DNA of 64,000 nucleotides, from positions 1 through 64,000 of the forward strand of contig NZ_JAGPXX010000005.1 of NCBI RefSeq assembly GCF_018070345.1, given 5' to 3'. Positions 35,848 to 46,769 of this stretch are shown here, piece after piece (position 1 is the first letter of the stretch; each line of letters opens with the position of its first letter). Below the pieces are notes generated by a model. That model ran no database searches. It saw nothing but the letters and a program-made list of their open reading frames with translations, and had not been told where the DNA came from. Position numbers and translations under genes: made by a program. The stretch comes from Streptomyces sp. F63. Lineage in GTDB: Bacteria; Actinomycetota; Actinomycetes; Streptomycetales; Streptomycetaceae.

Positions 35848-38574
35848 GTGAGCAGCGATCGGGACGAGCTCCGCGCGGGCGGAACCACACCCGGCGAGGA
35901 CCCGTCCGACGCGGAGCACGAGCACGAGCAGACGGGCGAGTTCACCATCGACTACACCCCGCCGGCCTGGTACACGCAGAACACGCCCGATGCCGCCCCC
36001 GCGGCCGGGGACGGCGCACCGGAGGCCGCCGGTCCGCCGGAACCGCCGGCGCACGGCGGTTCCGGACCCGCGGACCGGTCCGCCGTCCCGCCACCGGGCC
36101 CCGCACCGGCCGAGGGCCCGCCGCCGCCCGTGTCACCGCCGCACGCGGCGCCTCCGCACGCCTCCGTGCCACAGCAGGCCCCGTATGCGCCGCCCACCGC
36201 GGCACCGGCCATGCCCCCGATGCCCCCGGCGCCTCCGTTCCCTGCGCCGGAAGCCCCCTCCCCCGCATCCGGCCCGGAGGGCGCCGGCCCGGAGGGCGCC
36301 GGCCCGGTCGCGTCCGCGCCGGAGGCCTCCACCCCGGCCGCGGACCCCGGCGCCCCGGACGGTGCGGGGGAATCCGGCGAGGGCGTTGACGAGCGCCCGC
36401 AGCCCGGCGGTGCCACCATGCGGTTCTCGGCGGCCGCGCTGCGCGAGGAGATCGCCGGTCTCTCCACGGGTCAGCCGGCCGCCGACGGAGAGACCGCGGA
36501 GGACGGCGGCCCCGCCGGCAGCGACGACAAGGCCGCCCCGGCCACGGACGCCTCCGGGCCGGCTCCCGCCGGCCACTCCCCGGCCGACGGCCGCTCCCCC
36601 GCGGACGGCTCCCCGCACCAGGACGGCCCGGGCTCCGACGGCTCCGACGGCTCCGGCGACGCCCCGGGCAGCGCGTCCTCCGGCCCCGCACCCGACGCGG
36701 CCCCGGCCGCCGAGGAGCCGCCGCAGGCCGCCCCGGGCGCTCCGCTCGTCCCCCCGCAGACGCCCGGTCCGCACGGCGGGCTTCCGCCGCTGCCGCCGTC
36801 GTTCCAGGCCGCCGACACGCCCCCGGGACCACCGCCCGCGCCCGCCCCGGGATACGGCTACCCGCAGCAGCCCCCGGCCGCGCCCGCCCCCATGCCGCCG
36901 CAGCCCGCCGCCCCGTGGCCCCCGCAGGGCCCCGCGGCGCCCCGGGGTCCGCAGCCCGGTTACGGCTACCCGCAGGCCGGGCCCCCCGCCGCGCCCGGCC
37001 CCGGGGAAGCGGCCGGTCCGCAGCCGCCGGCCCATCCGCCGCAGCAGCCCCCTCCTCCCCAGCAGTACGACCCGGCGGCCGCCCAGGGCGCCCCGCCGGG
37101 CTACGGCTACCCGCAGGCCGGCGCCGCACCGCAGCCACCGCAGCAGCCCGCACCGGCCTGGCCGGGAGAATCGCAGCCGCAGCCGGACGGGCAGCCGTAC
37201 GCCCAGGGCGACGGCTCCCAGCTTCCGCCCCCCGCCCAGCCGGAACAGCAGCGCTATGCCGCTCCGCCCCCGCAGGGCCCGGTGGACCCCCGCGCCGGTG
37301 GCTGGCCGGCCGTCAGCCCCGAGGACCGCCGGCAGGCCGCCCACGGGGCACCGCTCGGCTACACGGCCGCCGTGGAGCTCTCCTCCGACCGGCTGCTGCG
37401 CAACAACAAGCCGAAGCCCAAGAGCAAGGCGCCGGGCGCCGGTTCACGGTTCCGCCTGGGCGGCAAGAAGGAGGAGGCGGAGCGGCAGCGGAAGCTGGAC
37501 CTGATCCGTACCCCCGTCCTCTCCTGCTACCGCATCGCGGTGATCAGCCTCAAGGGCGGCGTCGGCAAGACCACGACCACCACCGCCCTCGGCGCGACGC
37601 TCGCCACCGAGCGCCAGGACAAGATCCTGGCGATCGACGCCAACCCGGACGCGGGCACCCTGGGCCGCCGCGTGCGCCGGGAGACCGGTGCCACCATCCG
37701 GGACCTGGTGCAGGCGATCCCGCACCTCCACAGCTACATGGACATCCGCCGGTTCACCTCGCAGGCGCCCTCCGGCCTGGAGATCATCGCCAATGACGTG
37801 GACCCCGCCGTCTCCACGACCTTCAACGACGAGGACTACCGCAGCGCCCTGGAGGTGCTGGGGAAGCAGTACCCGATCATCCTCACCGACTCGGGCACCG
37901 GTCTGCTCTACAGCGCGATGCGCGGCGTGCTCGATCTCGCCGACCAGCTCATCATCATCTCCACCCCGTCGGTCGACGGGGCGAGCAGCGCCAGCACCAC
38001 CCTGGACTGGCTCTCCGCGCACGGCTACGCCGAACTGGTGCAGCGCAGCCTCACGGTCATCTCCGGTGTGCGCGAAACGGGCAAGATGATCAAGGTGGAC
38101 GACATCGTGGCGCACTTCCGTACCCGCTGCAGGGGCGTCGTGGTGGTCCCCTTCGACGAGCACCTCGCGGCCGGCGCCGAGGTCGACCTCGACATGATGC
38201 GCCCCAAGACCCGCGAGGCGTACTTCAACCTCTCCGCACTCGTCGCCGAGGACTTCGTCCGCGCTCAGCAGGAGCAGGGCCTGTGGACACCGAACGGCGG
38301 TCCGCCGCCGCAGTCCGCCCCGCCGCTCCCCGGTCAGTACCAGCAGCAGGCGCCGTACGGGCAGCCGCCGGGGCAGCCCTACGCCCAGCCGGGCGGGGCC
38401 CCGCAGCCGCCTCCACCGGGGCACCCCGGGGCGCAGCACCATCCGCAGCAGCCGGGGCAGCAGCCCGGCCAGGCCCCGCCGCCGGGCTGGCCGCAGCAGC
38501 CACAGGGGGGTTACGGCTGGCCGCCTCAGCAGCCCGTGCCGCCGGAGCAGCCGGGGCAGCCTCCGCGGCAGTGA
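35848..38574 (+). CDS. EspI-like MinD/ParA-family ATPase
   Basis: A 908-aa protein. Residues 1 to about 500 are disordered and rich in Pro, Ala, Gly and Gln, including several PGYGYPQ repeats. A MinD/ParA ATPase domain follows with the deviant Walker A K569-G-G-V-G-K574-T-T, and [12 protein letters not shown] and TDSGTGLL as further ATPase motifs. A second Pro/Gln-rich tail runs from about 820. A proline-rich head on a SIMIBI ATPase is the architecture of mycobacterial EspI, an ESX-1-associated regulator. I infer a cytoplasmic role controlling the secretion system. GTG start with AGGAGG. Confidence 0.85.
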   Translation: MSSDRDELRAGGTTPGEDPSDAEHEHEQTGEFTIDYTPPAWYTQNTPDAAPAAGDGAPEAAGPPEPPAHGGSGPADRSAVPPPGPAPAEGPPPPVSPPHAAPPHASVPQQAPYAPPTAAPAMPPMPPAPPFPAPEAPSPASGPEGAGPEGAGPVASAPEASTPAADPGAPDGAGESGEGVDERPQPGGATMRFSAAALREEIAGLSTGQPAADGETAEDGGPAGSDDKAAPATDASGPAPAGHSPADGRSPADGSPHQDGPGSDGSDGSGDAPGSASSGPAPDAAPAAEEPPQAAPGAPLVPPQTPGPHGGLPPLPPSFQAADTPPGPPPAPAPGYGYPQQPPAAPAPMPPQPAAPWPPQGPAAPRGPQPGYGYPQAGPPAAPGPGEAAGPQPPAHPPQQPPPPQQYDPAAAQGAPPGYGYPQAGAAPQPPQQPAPAWPGESQPQPDGQPYAQGDGSQLPPPAQPEQQRYAAPPPQGPVDPRAGGWPAVSPEDRRQAAHGAPLGYTAAVELSSDRLLRNNKPKPKSKAPGAGSRFRLGGKKEEAERQRKLDLIRTPVLSCYRIAVISLKGGVGKTTTTTALGATLATERQDKILAIDANPDAGTLGRRVRRETGATIRDLVQAIPHLHSYMDIRRFTSQAPSGLEIIANDVDPAVSTTFNDEDYRSALEVLGKQYPIILTDSGTGLLYSAMRGVLDLADQLIIISTPSVDGASSASTTLDWLSAHGYAELVQRSLTVISGVRETGKMIKVDDIVAHFRTRCRGVVVVPFDEHLAAGAEVDLDMMRPKTREAYFNLSALVAEDFVRAQQEQGLWTPNGGPPPQSAPPLPGQYQQQAPYGQPPGQPYAQPGGAPQPPPPGHPGAQHHPQQPGQQPGQAPPPGWPQQPQGGYGWPPQQPVPPEQPGQPPRQ

Positions 38575-38719
38575 AGCGGCGGAAGTGACGGTACGGACCG
38601 GGGGCGGGCCGTCCGCACCGGTGGGCCCCGGCCCGTGGTGAGGACCTGGTACGGAGGAGACCTCGTGTCGGCGGAGGGGGCTCCGGGCGCGCGTGGCGCG
38701 TGCCCGGGGCCCCTCGTTC

Positions 38720-38759
38720 GCGCCGTACCGCCCGTACCGTCGTGCGGGCGGTACGGCGC
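38720..38759. terminator. hairpin between MinD-like gene and ribF
   Basis: A 15-bp perfect inverted repeat (GCGCCGTACCGCCCG at 38720-38734 with 38745-38759) and 10-nt loop lie in the 385-nt gap between two converging genes. It is likely a bidirectional terminator. A second GC-rich inverted repeat lies just to its left (around 38680-38710). Confidence 0.6.
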
Positions 38760-38817
38760 ACACGGGCCGGTGGCCGCACGCCCGCGCCTCCCCGGGCGGG
38801 TCGGCCGGTGCGCGGGA

Positions 38818-38848
38818 GCGCGGAAGCGCGGAAGCGCGGAAGCGCGGG
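38818..38848. repeat. 8-bp tandem repeat, three and a half copies
   Basis: GCGCGGAA is repeated three times and then begins a fourth copy (GCGCGGG). It is noncoding, in the gap 38575-38959 between converging genes, probably a simple-sequence expansion. Nothing else recognisable lies in the rest of this gap. Confidence 0.8.
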
Positions 38849-38959
38849 CCCGGCTCCGGCACCGTGGCCCGCTCCGGGCCGGCCGGAGGGGGCAGCGCCG
38901 CTCGGGGAACGCCTGTCGGGGCCGAGCGCGGGGCCGCGGCGCCGGAGGGCCGCGGCCGG

Positions 38960-39958
38960 TCAGGAGCGGCCGGTGCCGGAGCCGTCCGTGTCGTTGGCGC
39001 CGGCCGAGCCGTCCCGCCGTCCGGCGATCAGGGCCCGGGAGCGTTCGACGTCCTCCGCGATGCCCTTCTTCAGCGCCTCGACCGTCTCGAACCGCCGCTG
39101 GCCCCGGAGCCGGGTGAGGAACTCCACTGCCACGTGGAGGCCGTACAGCTCCAGTCCGACCCGGTCGATGGCATAGGCCTCGACCGTCCGCTCGCTGCCG
39201 TCGAACTGGGGATTGGTGCCGACGGAGATCGCCGCGGGCATCGACTCCCCGTCCGCCTCCAGCCAGCCCGCGTAGACCCCGTCGGCGGGAACGGCGGTGT
39301 GCGGCAGCGTCTCCACGTTCGCGGTGGGATACCCCAGCTCCCGGCCGCGCTGCGCGCCCCGGACCACCACGCCCTCCACCCGGTGCGGGCGGCCGAGGAT
39401 CTCGGCGGCACCGGCCACGTCGCCCTCGGCGATCAGCCGCCGCGTCAGGGTGGAGGAGAACGGTTCGCCGCCTCCCGCCTCGCCACTGACGTACAGGTCG
39501 ACGACCTCCACCTCGAAGTCGTAGCTCCCGCCGAGCTCGGTGAGGAAGGCCACGTCACCGGCGGCGCGGTGGCCGAAGCGGAAGTTGGGCCCCTCCACGA
39601 CCGCCTTCGCGTGCAGCCGGTCCACGAGGACCTTCACCACGAAGTCGGCGGGCGAGAGCTGGGAGAACTCCTTGGTGAAGGAGAGCACCAGGACCGCGTC
39701 CACGCCCAGCCCGGCCATCAGTTCGGCACGCCGGTGGTGCGGCGCCAGCAGCGGCGGGTGGCTGCCCGGCCGGACGACCTCGCTGGGATGCGGGTCGAAG
39801 GTGACGACGACCGCCGGGACGCCCAGCTCGCGGGCGCGCTCCACCGCCCGTCCGATGATCAGCTGGTGTCCCCGGTGCACGCCGTCGTAGGAGCCGATGG
39901 TGACGACGCTGCGCCCCCAGTCCTCGGGGATCTCCTCCAGACCACGCCAGCGTTGCAC
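38960..39958 (-). CDS. ribF: bifunctional riboflavin kinase/FAD synthetase
   Basis: A 332-aa enzyme making FMN and FAD from riboflavin. The N-terminal nucleotidyltransferase domain (about 1-185) has GSYDGVHRGHQ and NFRFGHRAAGD. The C-terminal riboflavin kinase domain (about 190-310) has GYPTANV and VGTNPQFDG. Start GTG 39958 with GAGGAG upstream. It lies downstream of truB on the same strand, 177 nt away, a common actinomycete order. The C-terminal tail is short and low-complexity. Confidence 0.95.
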   Translation of the reverse strand: MQRWRGLEEIPEDWGRSVVTIGSYDGVHRGHQLIIGRAVERARELGVPAVVVTFDPHPSEVVRPGSHPPLLAPHHRRAELMAGLGVDAVLVLSFTKEFSQLSPADFVVKVLVDRLHAKAVVEGPNFRFGHRAAGDVAFLTELGGSYDFEVEVVDLYVSGEAGGGEPFSSTLTRRLIAEGDVAGAAEILGRPHRVEGVVVRGAQRGRELGYPTANVETLPHTAVPADGVYAGWLEADGESMPAAISVGTNPQFDGSERTVEAYAIDRVGLELYGLHVAVEFLTRLRGQRRFETVEALKKGIAEDVERSRALIAGRRDGSAGANDTDGSGTGRS

Positions 39959-40135
39959 TGTGACCGCTCCTCGCCCGAATGTGTGAACCCGTGGTGTGCG
40001 CCGTCATCCGAGCGGCGCCCGCGGTACCTGTCGGTGTCCGCGGGTCCAAGACTGCCATGCCGGGTGACGGTGCCCGCCATCGGCACCGGGCGCGCGGCCC
40101 GGCCGGTGCCCGGCGCCCGGACCGGCCGCCCGGCG

Positions 40136-41134
40136 TCAGGCGAAGACGGCCAGGCTCCTCGCCCTGCCCCCCGCGCCCTCCACCAGGGCCAGGAACCGCC
40201 CGTCCGGGCCGAAGACGGCTGTCGGGCGGCCCTCGGCGAGGCCGGGGGCGTCCAGGCGGACGCCGTTCGACAGCAGCCGGGCCTGCTTCTCGTCCACGTC
40301 CCAGCGCGGGAAGGCCGCCGCGGCGGCCTCGGCGAGCGGCATCACCGGCAGGCCGTTGACCGCTTCTCCGGCCGCGTCCACCGCCGCTTGGAGCTCCTCC
40401 AGGGTGTGGGCGGCGTCCAGCCCGTACGGGCCGACACGGGTGCGCCGCAGTGCCGTGAGGTGGCCGCCGGTGCCCAGGGCCGCGCCGAGGTCGCGGGCGA
40501 GGGCGCGCACATAGGTGCCGGAGGAGCACACCACGGTGACGTCCGCGTCCAGCACCGCCGTGCCGTCCTCCGCGACGGCCTCCCGGACGGTGCGGACGGT
40601 GAAGAGCGGCACACTGACGGGGCGGGCCGCCAGCTCGAAGTCCTCCCCCTCTCGGGCCCGCTGGTAGGACCGCTTCCCGTCCACCTTGATCGCGCTGACC
40701 TTGGACGGCACCTGCAGAATGTCGCCGGTCAGGCGGGCGACGGCGGACTCGACGGCCGCTCGTCCCTCCCCCGCCGCCTCCGTGGCGCCGGGCGGCAGGC
40801 CCGCGGTCCCGGTGGAGGCGGTGATCTCGCCCTCCGCGTCGTCCGTCACGGTCGTCTGCCCGAGCCGGATCGTGGCGGTGTACTCCTTGTCGGTCAGCGC
40901 GAGGTGGCCGAGCAGCCGGGTGGCCCGGCCGACGCCGATGAGGAGCACTCCGGTCGCCATCGGGTCCAGGGTTCCGGCGTGCCCGACCCGGCGGGTGCGG
41001 GCCATGCCGCGCAGCCGGGCCACGACGTCGTGCGAGGTGTGCCCGGCCGGCTTGTCCACGACGACCAGGCCGTCGGCTGCCGCGATACGGGGGGCGCGCC
41101 GCGCGGCACGCCCCCCGGTGTCCTTGTCCGTCAT
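40136..41134 (-). CDS. truB: tRNA pseudouridine-55 synthase
   Basis: A 332-aa enzyme that isomerises U55 in the T-loop of tRNAs. The catalytic Asp57 lies in [12 protein letters not shown], and the [10 protein letters not shown] and [13 protein letters not shown] motifs are present. A C-terminal PUA-like domain is present. The ATG at 41134 overlaps the rbfA stop (ATGA), so it is translationally coupled to rbfA. Length is slightly above the E. coli enzyme, as usual in actinomycetes. Confidence 0.95.
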   Translation of the reverse strand: MTDKDTGGRAARRAPRIAAADGLVVVDKPAGHTSHDVVARLRGMARTRRVGHAGTLDPMATGVLLIGVGRATRLLGHLALTDKEYTATIRLGQTTVTDDAEGEITASTGTAGLPPGATEAAGEGRAAVESAVARLTGDILQVPSKVSAIKVDGKRSYQRAREGEDFELAARPVSVPLFTVRTVREAVAEDGTAVLDADVTVVCSSGTYVRALARDLGAALGTGGHLTALRRTRVGPYGLDAAHTLEELQAAVDAAGEAVNGLPVMPLAEAAAAAFPRWDVDEKQARLLSNGVRLDAPGLAEGRPTAVFGPDGRFLALVEGAGGRARSLAVFA

Positions 41135-41637
41135 GCCCGCGAAACGCCCTCGCCGCCGTTCTCCCGCCCGGCCGCGCCGCCGGGCTCCTCCTCGCCGAGG
41201 TCGTCGTCCCCGAACTCCTCACCCGGCTTGCGGTACGGGTCCGGCCCCCCGGCGTAGTCCGCGCCGGTGGCGCTCTCCCGCACCTGTTCGTCCCGGGCGC
41301 GGGCCCGGGCGAGCAGGTCGTCGATGGTGCGGGCGTTGTCGGGGAGGGCGTCCGGCACGAAGGTCAGGCTCGGCGTGTAGCGCACGCCGGTCTGCCGGCC
41401 CACCTCGGAGCGGAGCACGCCCTTGGCGCTCTCCAGCGCCGCGGCGGAGGCCGCGCGCTCCTCGTCGTCGCCGTAGACCGTGTAGAAGACCGTGGCCTCC
41501 CGCAGGTCGCCGGTGACCCGGGCGTCCGTGATCGTGACGAACCCCAGTCGCGGATCCTTGATACGGCGGTCCAGGGTCTCCGCGACCACGACCTGGATGC
41601 GATCGGCCAGCTTGCGGGCCCGCGCGTTGTCGGCCAT
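41131..41637 (-). CDS. rbfA: 30S ribosome-binding factor A
   Basis: A 168-aa KH-type assembly factor for the 30S subunit (16S 5' end maturation). It has [40 protein letters not shown] and [12 protein letters not shown]. After about residue 118 it has an acidic Gly/Glu-rich tail typical of actinomycete forms. Start ATG 41637. The stop overlaps truB. A 78-nt gap separates it from the DUF503 gene upstream. Confidence 0.95.
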   Translation of the reverse strand: MADNARARKLADRIQVVVAETLDRRIKDPRLGFVTITDARVTGDLREATVFYTVYGDDEERAASAAALESAKGVLRSEVGRQTGVRYTPSLTFVPDALPDNARTIDDLLARARARDEQVRESATGADYAGGPDPYRKPGEEFGDDDLGEEEPGGAAGRENGGEGVSRA

Positions 41638-41715
41638 CGGTCCGTCTCCTTCGTGTCTTCCGGCATCTTGCTTCGGCGGCTGCGTCGCCGCCCCCGTCGG
41701 CTGGTCACGACGCGC

Positions 41716-42012
41716 TCAGTCGTCGTCCTCGCCGTGGAACCGCCGCCGTACCGACAGCAGCTCCACCTCGGGCCGGGCGGCGACGAGGCGCTCGCACCGG
41801 TCCAGTACGTCCGTGAGGTGCCCCGTGTCCCCGGAGACGGCCGCCAAACCGATCCTGGCCCGGCGGTGCAGATCCTGGTCGCCGGTCTCCGCGACGCTGA
41901 CGGCGTACTTGCGCTGCAGCTCGGCGACGATCGGGCGGACGACGGAGCGTTTCTCCTTGAGCGACCGCACGTCGCCCAGGAGCAGATCGAAGGACAGCGT
42001 CCCTACATACAT
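41716..42012 (-). CDS. DUF503 (YlxP-like) protein
   Basis: A 98-aa protein of the DUF503 family (MYVGTLSFDLLLGDVRSLKEKRSVVRPIV, split here as MYVGTLSFDLLL and SLKEKRSVVRPIV). The family is conserved between infB and rbfA in many Gram-positive genomes and is thought to be linked to ribosome assembly, but its molecular function is not established. Start ATG 42012. It is separated from infB by a strong hairpin. Confidence 0.9.
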   Translation of the reverse strand: MYVGTLSFDLLLGDVRSLKEKRSVVRPIVAELQRKYAVSVAETGDQDLHRRARIGLAAVSGDTGHLTDVLDRCERLVAARPEVELLSVRRRFHGEDDD

Positions 42013-42108
42013 GGAGTACAGGTCACGCCACCTGCGGGGCCTCGGGTGTGGTCACCGCCCCGGCCGCCGGCGGGGCGGCGGGGGACAGAAGAACCGTACA
42101 CGCAACGG

Positions 42109-42152
42109 CCGGGGCCGATCGACGGAGATTTCCCTCCGCCGACCGGCCCCGG
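42109..42152 (-). terminator. infB terminator
   Basis: A 19-bp stem (42109-42127 with 42134-42152) with a 6-nt loop lies 15 nt after the infB stop. Read on the minus strand two positions are G-U pairs and the stem is continuous; on the plus strand they become A-C mismatches. It is therefore best suited to the infB transcript. Confidence 0.75.
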
Positions 42153-42166
42153 TACTGCCGTGGGGA

Positions 42167-45100
42167 TCAGCCGCGCGGCTTCTCCCGCATCTCGTACGTC
42201 GCGATGACGTCGTCGACCTTGATGTCGTTGTAGCTGCCGAGGTTGATACCGCCCTCGAAGCCCTCACGGATCTCGGTGACATCGTCCTTGAAGCGGCGGA
42301 GGCCCGCGATGGTGAGGTTCTCCGCGATGACCTTGCCGTCCCGGACGAGACGCGCCTTGGTGTTGCGGCGCACCTCGCCGGAGCGGACCAGGACACCCGC
42401 GATGTTGCCGAGCTTGGAGGAGCGGAAGACCTCGCGGATCTCCGCCGTACCGAGCTCGACCTCTTCGTACTCGGGCTTCAGCATGCCCTTCAGGGCCGCC
42501 TCGATCTCCTCGATGACCTGGTAGATCACCGAGTAGTAGCGCACGTCCACGCCCTCGCGCTCGGCCATCTGCGTGGCACGCCCCTCGGCGCGCACGTTGA
42601 AGCCGATGACGATGGCGTCGGAGCCGGTCGCCAGGTCGATGTCGGTCTCGGTGACCGCACCCACCCCGCGGTGCAGGATGCGCAGGTCGACCTCTTCGCC
42701 GACGTCGAGCTGGAGCAGCGAGGACTCGAGAGCCTCCACCGAACCGGACGCGTCGCCCTTGATGATGAGGTTGAGCTGCTGCACCTCGCCGGCCTTGAGC
42801 ACCTTGTCGAGGTCCTCCAGGGACACCCGGCGGGTGCGCTTGGCGAAGGCCGCGTTGCGCTCGCGCGCCGCGCGCTTCTCGGCGATCTGGCGGGCCGTGC
42901 GGTCCTCGTCGACGACGAGGAAGTTGTCGCCGGCGCCCGGGACGTTGGTGAGACCCAGGACCAGCACGGGGGTCGACGGACCCGCTTCCTCGATCGTCTT
43001 GCCCGTGTCGTCGTGCATCGCCCGGACACGGCCGTACGCGTCGCCGACCACCATCGTGTCGCCGACCCGCAGGGTGCCGCGCTGGACGAGCACGGTGGCC
43101 ACGGCGCCGCGGCCGCGGTCGAGGTGCGCCTCGATCGCGATGCCCTGCGCCGACTGCTCCGCGTTGGCGCGCAGGTCGAGCGCGGCGTCCGCGGTGAGGA
43201 CGACGGCCTCCAGCAGGTCCTCGATGTGCAGGCCCTGCTTGGCGGAGATGTCGACGAACATGGTGTCGCCGCCGTACTCCTCGGCCACGAGGCCGTACTC
43301 GGTCAGCTGACCGCGCACCTTCGCCGGGTCCGCGCCCTCGACGTCGATCTTGTTGACCGCGACCACGATCGGCACCTCGGCGGCCTTGGCGTGGTTCAGC
43401 GCCTCCACCGTCTGCGGCATCACGCCGTCGTTCGCCGCGACCACGAGGATCGCGATGTCGGTGGACTTGGCACCGCGGGCCCGCATGGCGGTGAACGCCT
43501 CGTGACCCGGGGTGTCGATGAAGGTGATCTTGCGCTCTTCACCGTTGACCTCGGTGGAGGCCTGGTAGGCACCGATGTGCTGGGTGATGCCGCCGGCCTC
43601 GCCCGCGATGACGTTCGTCTTGCGGATCGCGTCGAGCAGGCGGGTCTTGCCGTGGTCGACGTGACCCATGACGGTCACCACCGGCGGACGCGCGACGAGC
43701 ATCTCCTCGCCGCCCTCGTTCTCGCCGAACTCGATGTCGAAGGACTCGAGAAGCTCGCGGTCCTCCTCCTCCGGGCTGACGATCTCGACGGTGTAGTTCA
43801 TCTCCTCGCCGAGCAGCTGCAGCGTCTCGTCCGAGACGGACTGCGTGGCGGTGACCATCTCGCCGAGGTTGAGCATCACGGCGACGAGCGACGCCGGGTT
43901 GGCGTTGATCTTCTCCGCGAAGTCGGTGAGAGAGGCACCCCGCGACAGGCGGACGGTCTGCCCGTTGCCGCGCGGCAGCATCACGCCGCCGACCGACGGC
44001 GCCTGCATGGCCTCGTACTCCTGGCGCCTCTGCCGCTTCGACTTGCGGCCGCGCCGCGCCGGACCGCCGGGACGGCCGAAGGCGCCCTGCGTTCCGCCGC
44101 GGCCACCGGGACCGCCGGGACGGCCGCCGAAGCCGGGACGGCCGCCGAAACCGCCACCGCCACCCGGACCGCCGGGACGGCCGGCGAAACCGCCACCGCC
44201 ACCGGGACGACCGCCGCCACCGGGACGGCCGGCGAAGCCGCCACCGCCGCCGGGACGACCGCCGCCACCGCCGGGACGGCCTCCGCCGCCCGGACCGCCG
44301 GGACCGCGTCCGCCCGGACCGGGGCGGGGGCCCGCGGCCGGACGCTGCGGCATCATGCCGGGGTTCGGGCGCGCGCCGCCGCCGGGGCGGGGACCGCCCG
44401 CACCGGCCTGGCCGCCCTGCGGACGGGGCATGCCGCCCGGGGTCGGACGGGCGCCGCCCGGAGCCTGCGGACGGGGACCGCCGCCGGCTCCCTGCGGACG
44501 CGGGGCACCGCCGGGAGCCTGGCCGCCGGGGCGCGGGGCGCCGCCGGGACGGGGGGCCGGACGGGCCATGCCCGTGCTGCCGCCGGAGGTGAAGGGGTTG
44601 TTGCCCGGACGCGGGCCGCTGCGGCCGCCGGGGCGGCCCGCCTGGCCGCCGCCGGGACGGGCGCCGGGACGCGGCGCCTGGTCACGGCCGCCCTGGCCCT
44701 GGTCGCGGCCCTGGCCGGGAGCGGCCGGACGGGCCGGACGCGGACCGGGGGCGGACGCGGGCTTGGGTGCGGGCGCGGACGGGGGCGCAGTGAACTCCGG
44801 GGCCGCGGGGGCCGCCGGAGCGGGCTTGGGCGCCGGGGCCTTGGGGCCCGGCGTGGGACGCGGGCCCGGGGCGGGCGCCGCGGACGGCTTCGGGCCGGGC
44901 GCGGCCGGGGGCCGCGGACCCGGGGTGGGGGCCGCCTTCGGACCCGGCTGCGGGGCAGCCGGACGGGCCGCCGCGCGCGGCGTGGGCGCGGACGGCTTGG
45001 AGGGCGCCGCCTTGCGGGGCGCCGCCGGCTTGCCGGCGGCACGGCCGGAGCCGTTGCCCTGCTGGAAAGCGTCGGTCAGTTTGCGTACAACGGGCGCCTC

Positions 45101-45214
45101 GATCGTGGAGGACGCCGAACGGACGAATTCGCCAAGTTCTTGGAGCTTGGCCATGACGACCTTGCTCTCGACTCCGAACTCCTTGGCGAGTTCGTATACC
45201 CGGACCTTTGCCAC
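42167..45214 (-). CDS. infB: translation initiation factor IF-2
   Basis: A 1015-aa GTPase that places initiator tRNA on the ribosome. The IF-2 N-terminal helical domain is at the start ([20 protein letters not shown]). A very long Pro/Ala then Gly/Arg-rich low-complexity linker runs over about residues 60-400. The G domain has GHVDHGKT near 511, DTPGHEAF and VNKID, followed by domains II-IV (C-terminal tRNA-binding). Start GTG 45214 with AAGGAG upstream. It is part of the nusA-infB region, which is separated from ylxR by 162 nt. Confidence 0.96.
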   Translation of the reverse strand: MAKVRVYELAKEFGVESKVVMAKLQELGEFVRSASSTIEAPVVRKLTDAFQQGNGSGRAAGKPAAPRKAAPSKPSAPTPRAAARPAAPQPGPKAAPTPGPRPPAAPGPKPSAAPAPGPRPTPGPKAPAPKPAPAAPAAPEFTAPPSAPAPKPASAPGPRPARPAAPGQGRDQGQGGRDQAPRPGARPGGGQAGRPGGRSGPRPGNNPFTSGGSTGMARPAPRPGGAPRPGGQAPGGAPRPQGAGGGPRPQAPGGARPTPGGMPRPQGGQAGAGGPRPGGGARPNPGMMPQRPAAGPRPGPGGRGPGGPGGGGRPGGGGGRPGGGGGFAGRPGGGGRPGGGGGFAGRPGGPGGGGGFGGRPGFGGRPGGPGGRGGTQGAFGRPGGPARRGRKSKRQRRQEYEAMQAPSVGGVMLPRGNGQTVRLSRGASLTDFAEKINANPASLVAVMLNLGEMVTATQSVSDETLQLLGEEMNYTVEIVSPEEEDRELLESFDIEFGENEGGEEMLVARPPVVTVMGHVDHGKTRLLDAIRKTNVIAGEAGGITQHIGAYQASTEVNGEERKITFIDTPGHEAFTAMRARGAKSTDIAILVVAANDGVMPQTVEALNHAKAAEVPIVVAVNKIDVEGADPAKVRGQLTEYGLVAEEYGGDTMFVDISAKQGLHIEDLLEAVVLTADAALDLRANAEQSAQGIAIEAHLDRGRGAVATVLVQRGTLRVGDTMVVGDAYGRVRAMHDDTGKTIEEAGPSTPVLVLGLTNVPGAGDNFLVVDEDRTARQIAEKRAARERNAAFAKRTRRVSLEDLDKVLKAGEVQQLNLIIKGDASGSVEALESSLLQLDVGEEVDLRILHRGVGAVTETDIDLATGSDAIVIGFNVRAEGRATQMAEREGVDVRYYSVIYQVIEEIEAALKGMLKPEYEEVELGTAEIREVFRSSKLGNIAGVLVRSGEVRRNTKARLVRDGKVIAENLTIAGLRRFKDDVTEIREGFEGGINLGSYNDIKVDDVIATYEMREKPRG

Positions 45215-45376
45215 TTCGCTCCTTCTGGTCCGGGTTCCGCCGGACCGTCGCTACTTCATGGGCGTACTCATCGCGTACTCATCGAGTGCTCATCGCAATC
45301 TCGACCTACTTCCGACTCGCGAGGTACCTGACCGCACGGTTGCCCGTGCCGTTCTCTTACGGTTGTGCCTGATCTC

Positions 45377-45673
45377 TTACGGTCGCTCCTGTGCGGCCCG
45401 CCGTTCGAGGAACGCCCGCACCGCATCGGTGCCGAGCGGCCCCGGGCCCCGGAAGGCCCGGGGGAAGGCCCGGCGGCGGACCGCCAGGCCGAGACAGGCC
45501 GGGGTGGGGTGCAGATACGCACCCCGACCGGGCAGCGTACCGCGTGGATCGGGCACGCACTCGCCCCCGACCACCGCGATACGCAGCAGCTCGCCTTTGG
45601 CCGCACGCTCACGGCAGCCCACGCAGGTGCGCTCCGGGCAGGCCTGGGCATGCGTCCGGCCAGACGTCCTCAA
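45377..45673 (-). CDS. ylxR: YlxR (DUF448) RNA-binding protein
   Basis: A 98-aa protein of the YlxR family, with PERTCVGCRERAAK and the GRGAYLHPTPACLGLAVRR motif. The family lies between nusA and infB in most Gram-positive bacteria and is proposed to bind nucleic acid and affect RNase P or transcription. I chose TTG 45673: GGGGAGG lies 5 nt upstream and the start is close to the conserved region. The 162-nt gap to infB contains an 11-bp direct repeat (TCTCTTACGGT at 45353 and 45373). Confidence 0.9.
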   Translation of the reverse strand: MRTSGRTHAQACPERTCVGCRERAAKGELLRIAVVGGECVPDPRGTLPGRGAYLHPTPACLGLAVRRRAFPRAFRGPGPLGTDAVRAFLERRAAQERP

Positions 45674-45771
45674 GTCTACCTCCCCGCACCGACTCACCCC
45701 TGTGCAGGGTAAGAACCGCGCAGTAGTCCGCGTATTCCGCCGGCCGGCACCCGGTACCGTCCCGGGCCCGC

Positions 45772-46767
45772 TCAGGCCTCCCGGCCGTCCTGCCGCTCGG
45801 TGTCCGGGCGGATGTCGATCCGCCAGCCGGTGAGCCGTGCGGCGAGGCGGGCGTTCTGGCCCTCCTTGCCGATGGCCAGGGACAGCTGGTAGTCGGGCAC
45901 GGTGACCCGGGCCGACCGCGCCGCCATGTCCACGACCTCCACCTTGCTGACCCGGGCCGGCGACAGGGCGTGCGCCACCAGCTCGGCCGGATCGTCCGAC
46001 CAGTCGACGATGTCGATCTTCTCGCCCTGCAGCTCGGCCATCACCGCGCGGACCCGGCCGCCCATCGGCCCGATGCAGGCGCCCTTGGCGTTGAGTCCGG
46101 AACGGGTGGAGCGGACGGCGATCTTGGTGCGGTGGCCGGCCTCGCGGGCGATGGCGGCGATCTCCACCGAGCCGTCCGCGATCTCCGGCACCTCCATGGC
46201 GAAGAGCTTCTTCACGAGGTTGGGGTGGGTCCGCGAGAGCGTCACGGACGGGCCGCGCACGCCCTTGGCCACTCGTACGACGTAGCTGCGGAGCCGGGCG
46301 CCGTGGGAGTAGTCCTCCCCCGGGACCTGCTCCTGCACCGGCAGGATGGCCTCCAGCCTGCCGATGTCCACCAGGACGTTCTTGGGGTCCTTGCCCTGCT
46401 GGACGACGCCCGCGACGACGTCGCCCTCGCGGCCCGCGTACTCGCCGAAGGTGATCTCCTCCTCGGCGTCCCGCAGCCGCTGCAGGATGACCTGCTTGGC
46501 GGTGGTCGCCGCGATCCGGCCGAAGCCCGAGGGGGTGTCGTCGAACTCCCGCGGCTCGGTGCCCTCGTCGACGTCCTCCGGGTCCTCCGTCGCCCAGACC
46601 GTCACATGCCCCGTCTCGCGGTCGAGTTCGACGCGGGCCCGGCGGCGGCTGCCCTCGGTGCGGTGGTAGGCGATGAGGAGGGCCGATTCGATCGCCTCGA
46701 CCAGCAGGTCGAAGGAGATCTCCTTCTCCCGCACCAGACCCCGCAGGGCACTCATGTCGATGTCCAC
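45772..46767 (-). CDS. nusA: transcription termination/antitermination factor NusA
   Basis: A 331-aa RNA polymerase-associated factor. N-terminal domain (about 1-125), S1 domain ([19 protein letters not shown] onward), then two KH domains ([20 protein letters not shown] and [19 protein letters not shown]). The C-terminal acidic repeats of the E. coli protein are absent, normal for Gram-positives. Start GTG 46767, with GAGGAGG upstream, 2 nt after the rimP stop, so it is coupled to rimP. Confidence 0.96.
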   Translation of the reverse strand: MDIDMSALRGLVREKEISFDLLVEAIESALLIAYHRTEGSRRRARVELDRETGHVTVWATEDPEDVDEGTEPREFDDTPSGFGRIAATTAKQVILQRLRDAEEEITFGEYAGREGDVVAGVVQQGKDPKNVLVDIGRLEAILPVQEQVPGEDYSHGARLRSYVVRVAKGVRGPSVTLSRTHPNLVKKLFAMEVPEIADGSVEIAAIAREAGHRTKIAVRSTRSGLNAKGACIGPMGGRVRAVMAELQGEKIDIVDWSDDPAELVAHALSPARVSKVEVVDMAARSARVTVPDYQLSLAIGKEGQNARLAARLTGWRIDIRPDTERQDGREA

Positions 46768-46769
46768 GG

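Noticed and set aside
10633..38574. T7SS locus as a mobile genomic island
   Set aside because: No integrase, transposase, tRNA-end duplication or att-like repeat was seen, and the locus lies between conserved backbone genes as I recall it does in other Streptomyces. Only sub-segments look exchanged.
44040..44900. Regular GC-rich repeats resembling an array
   Set aside because: They encode the Gly/Pro/Arg-rich linker of IF-2. Unit length varies, there are no unique spacers, and no cas genes are nearby, so it is not a CRISPR.
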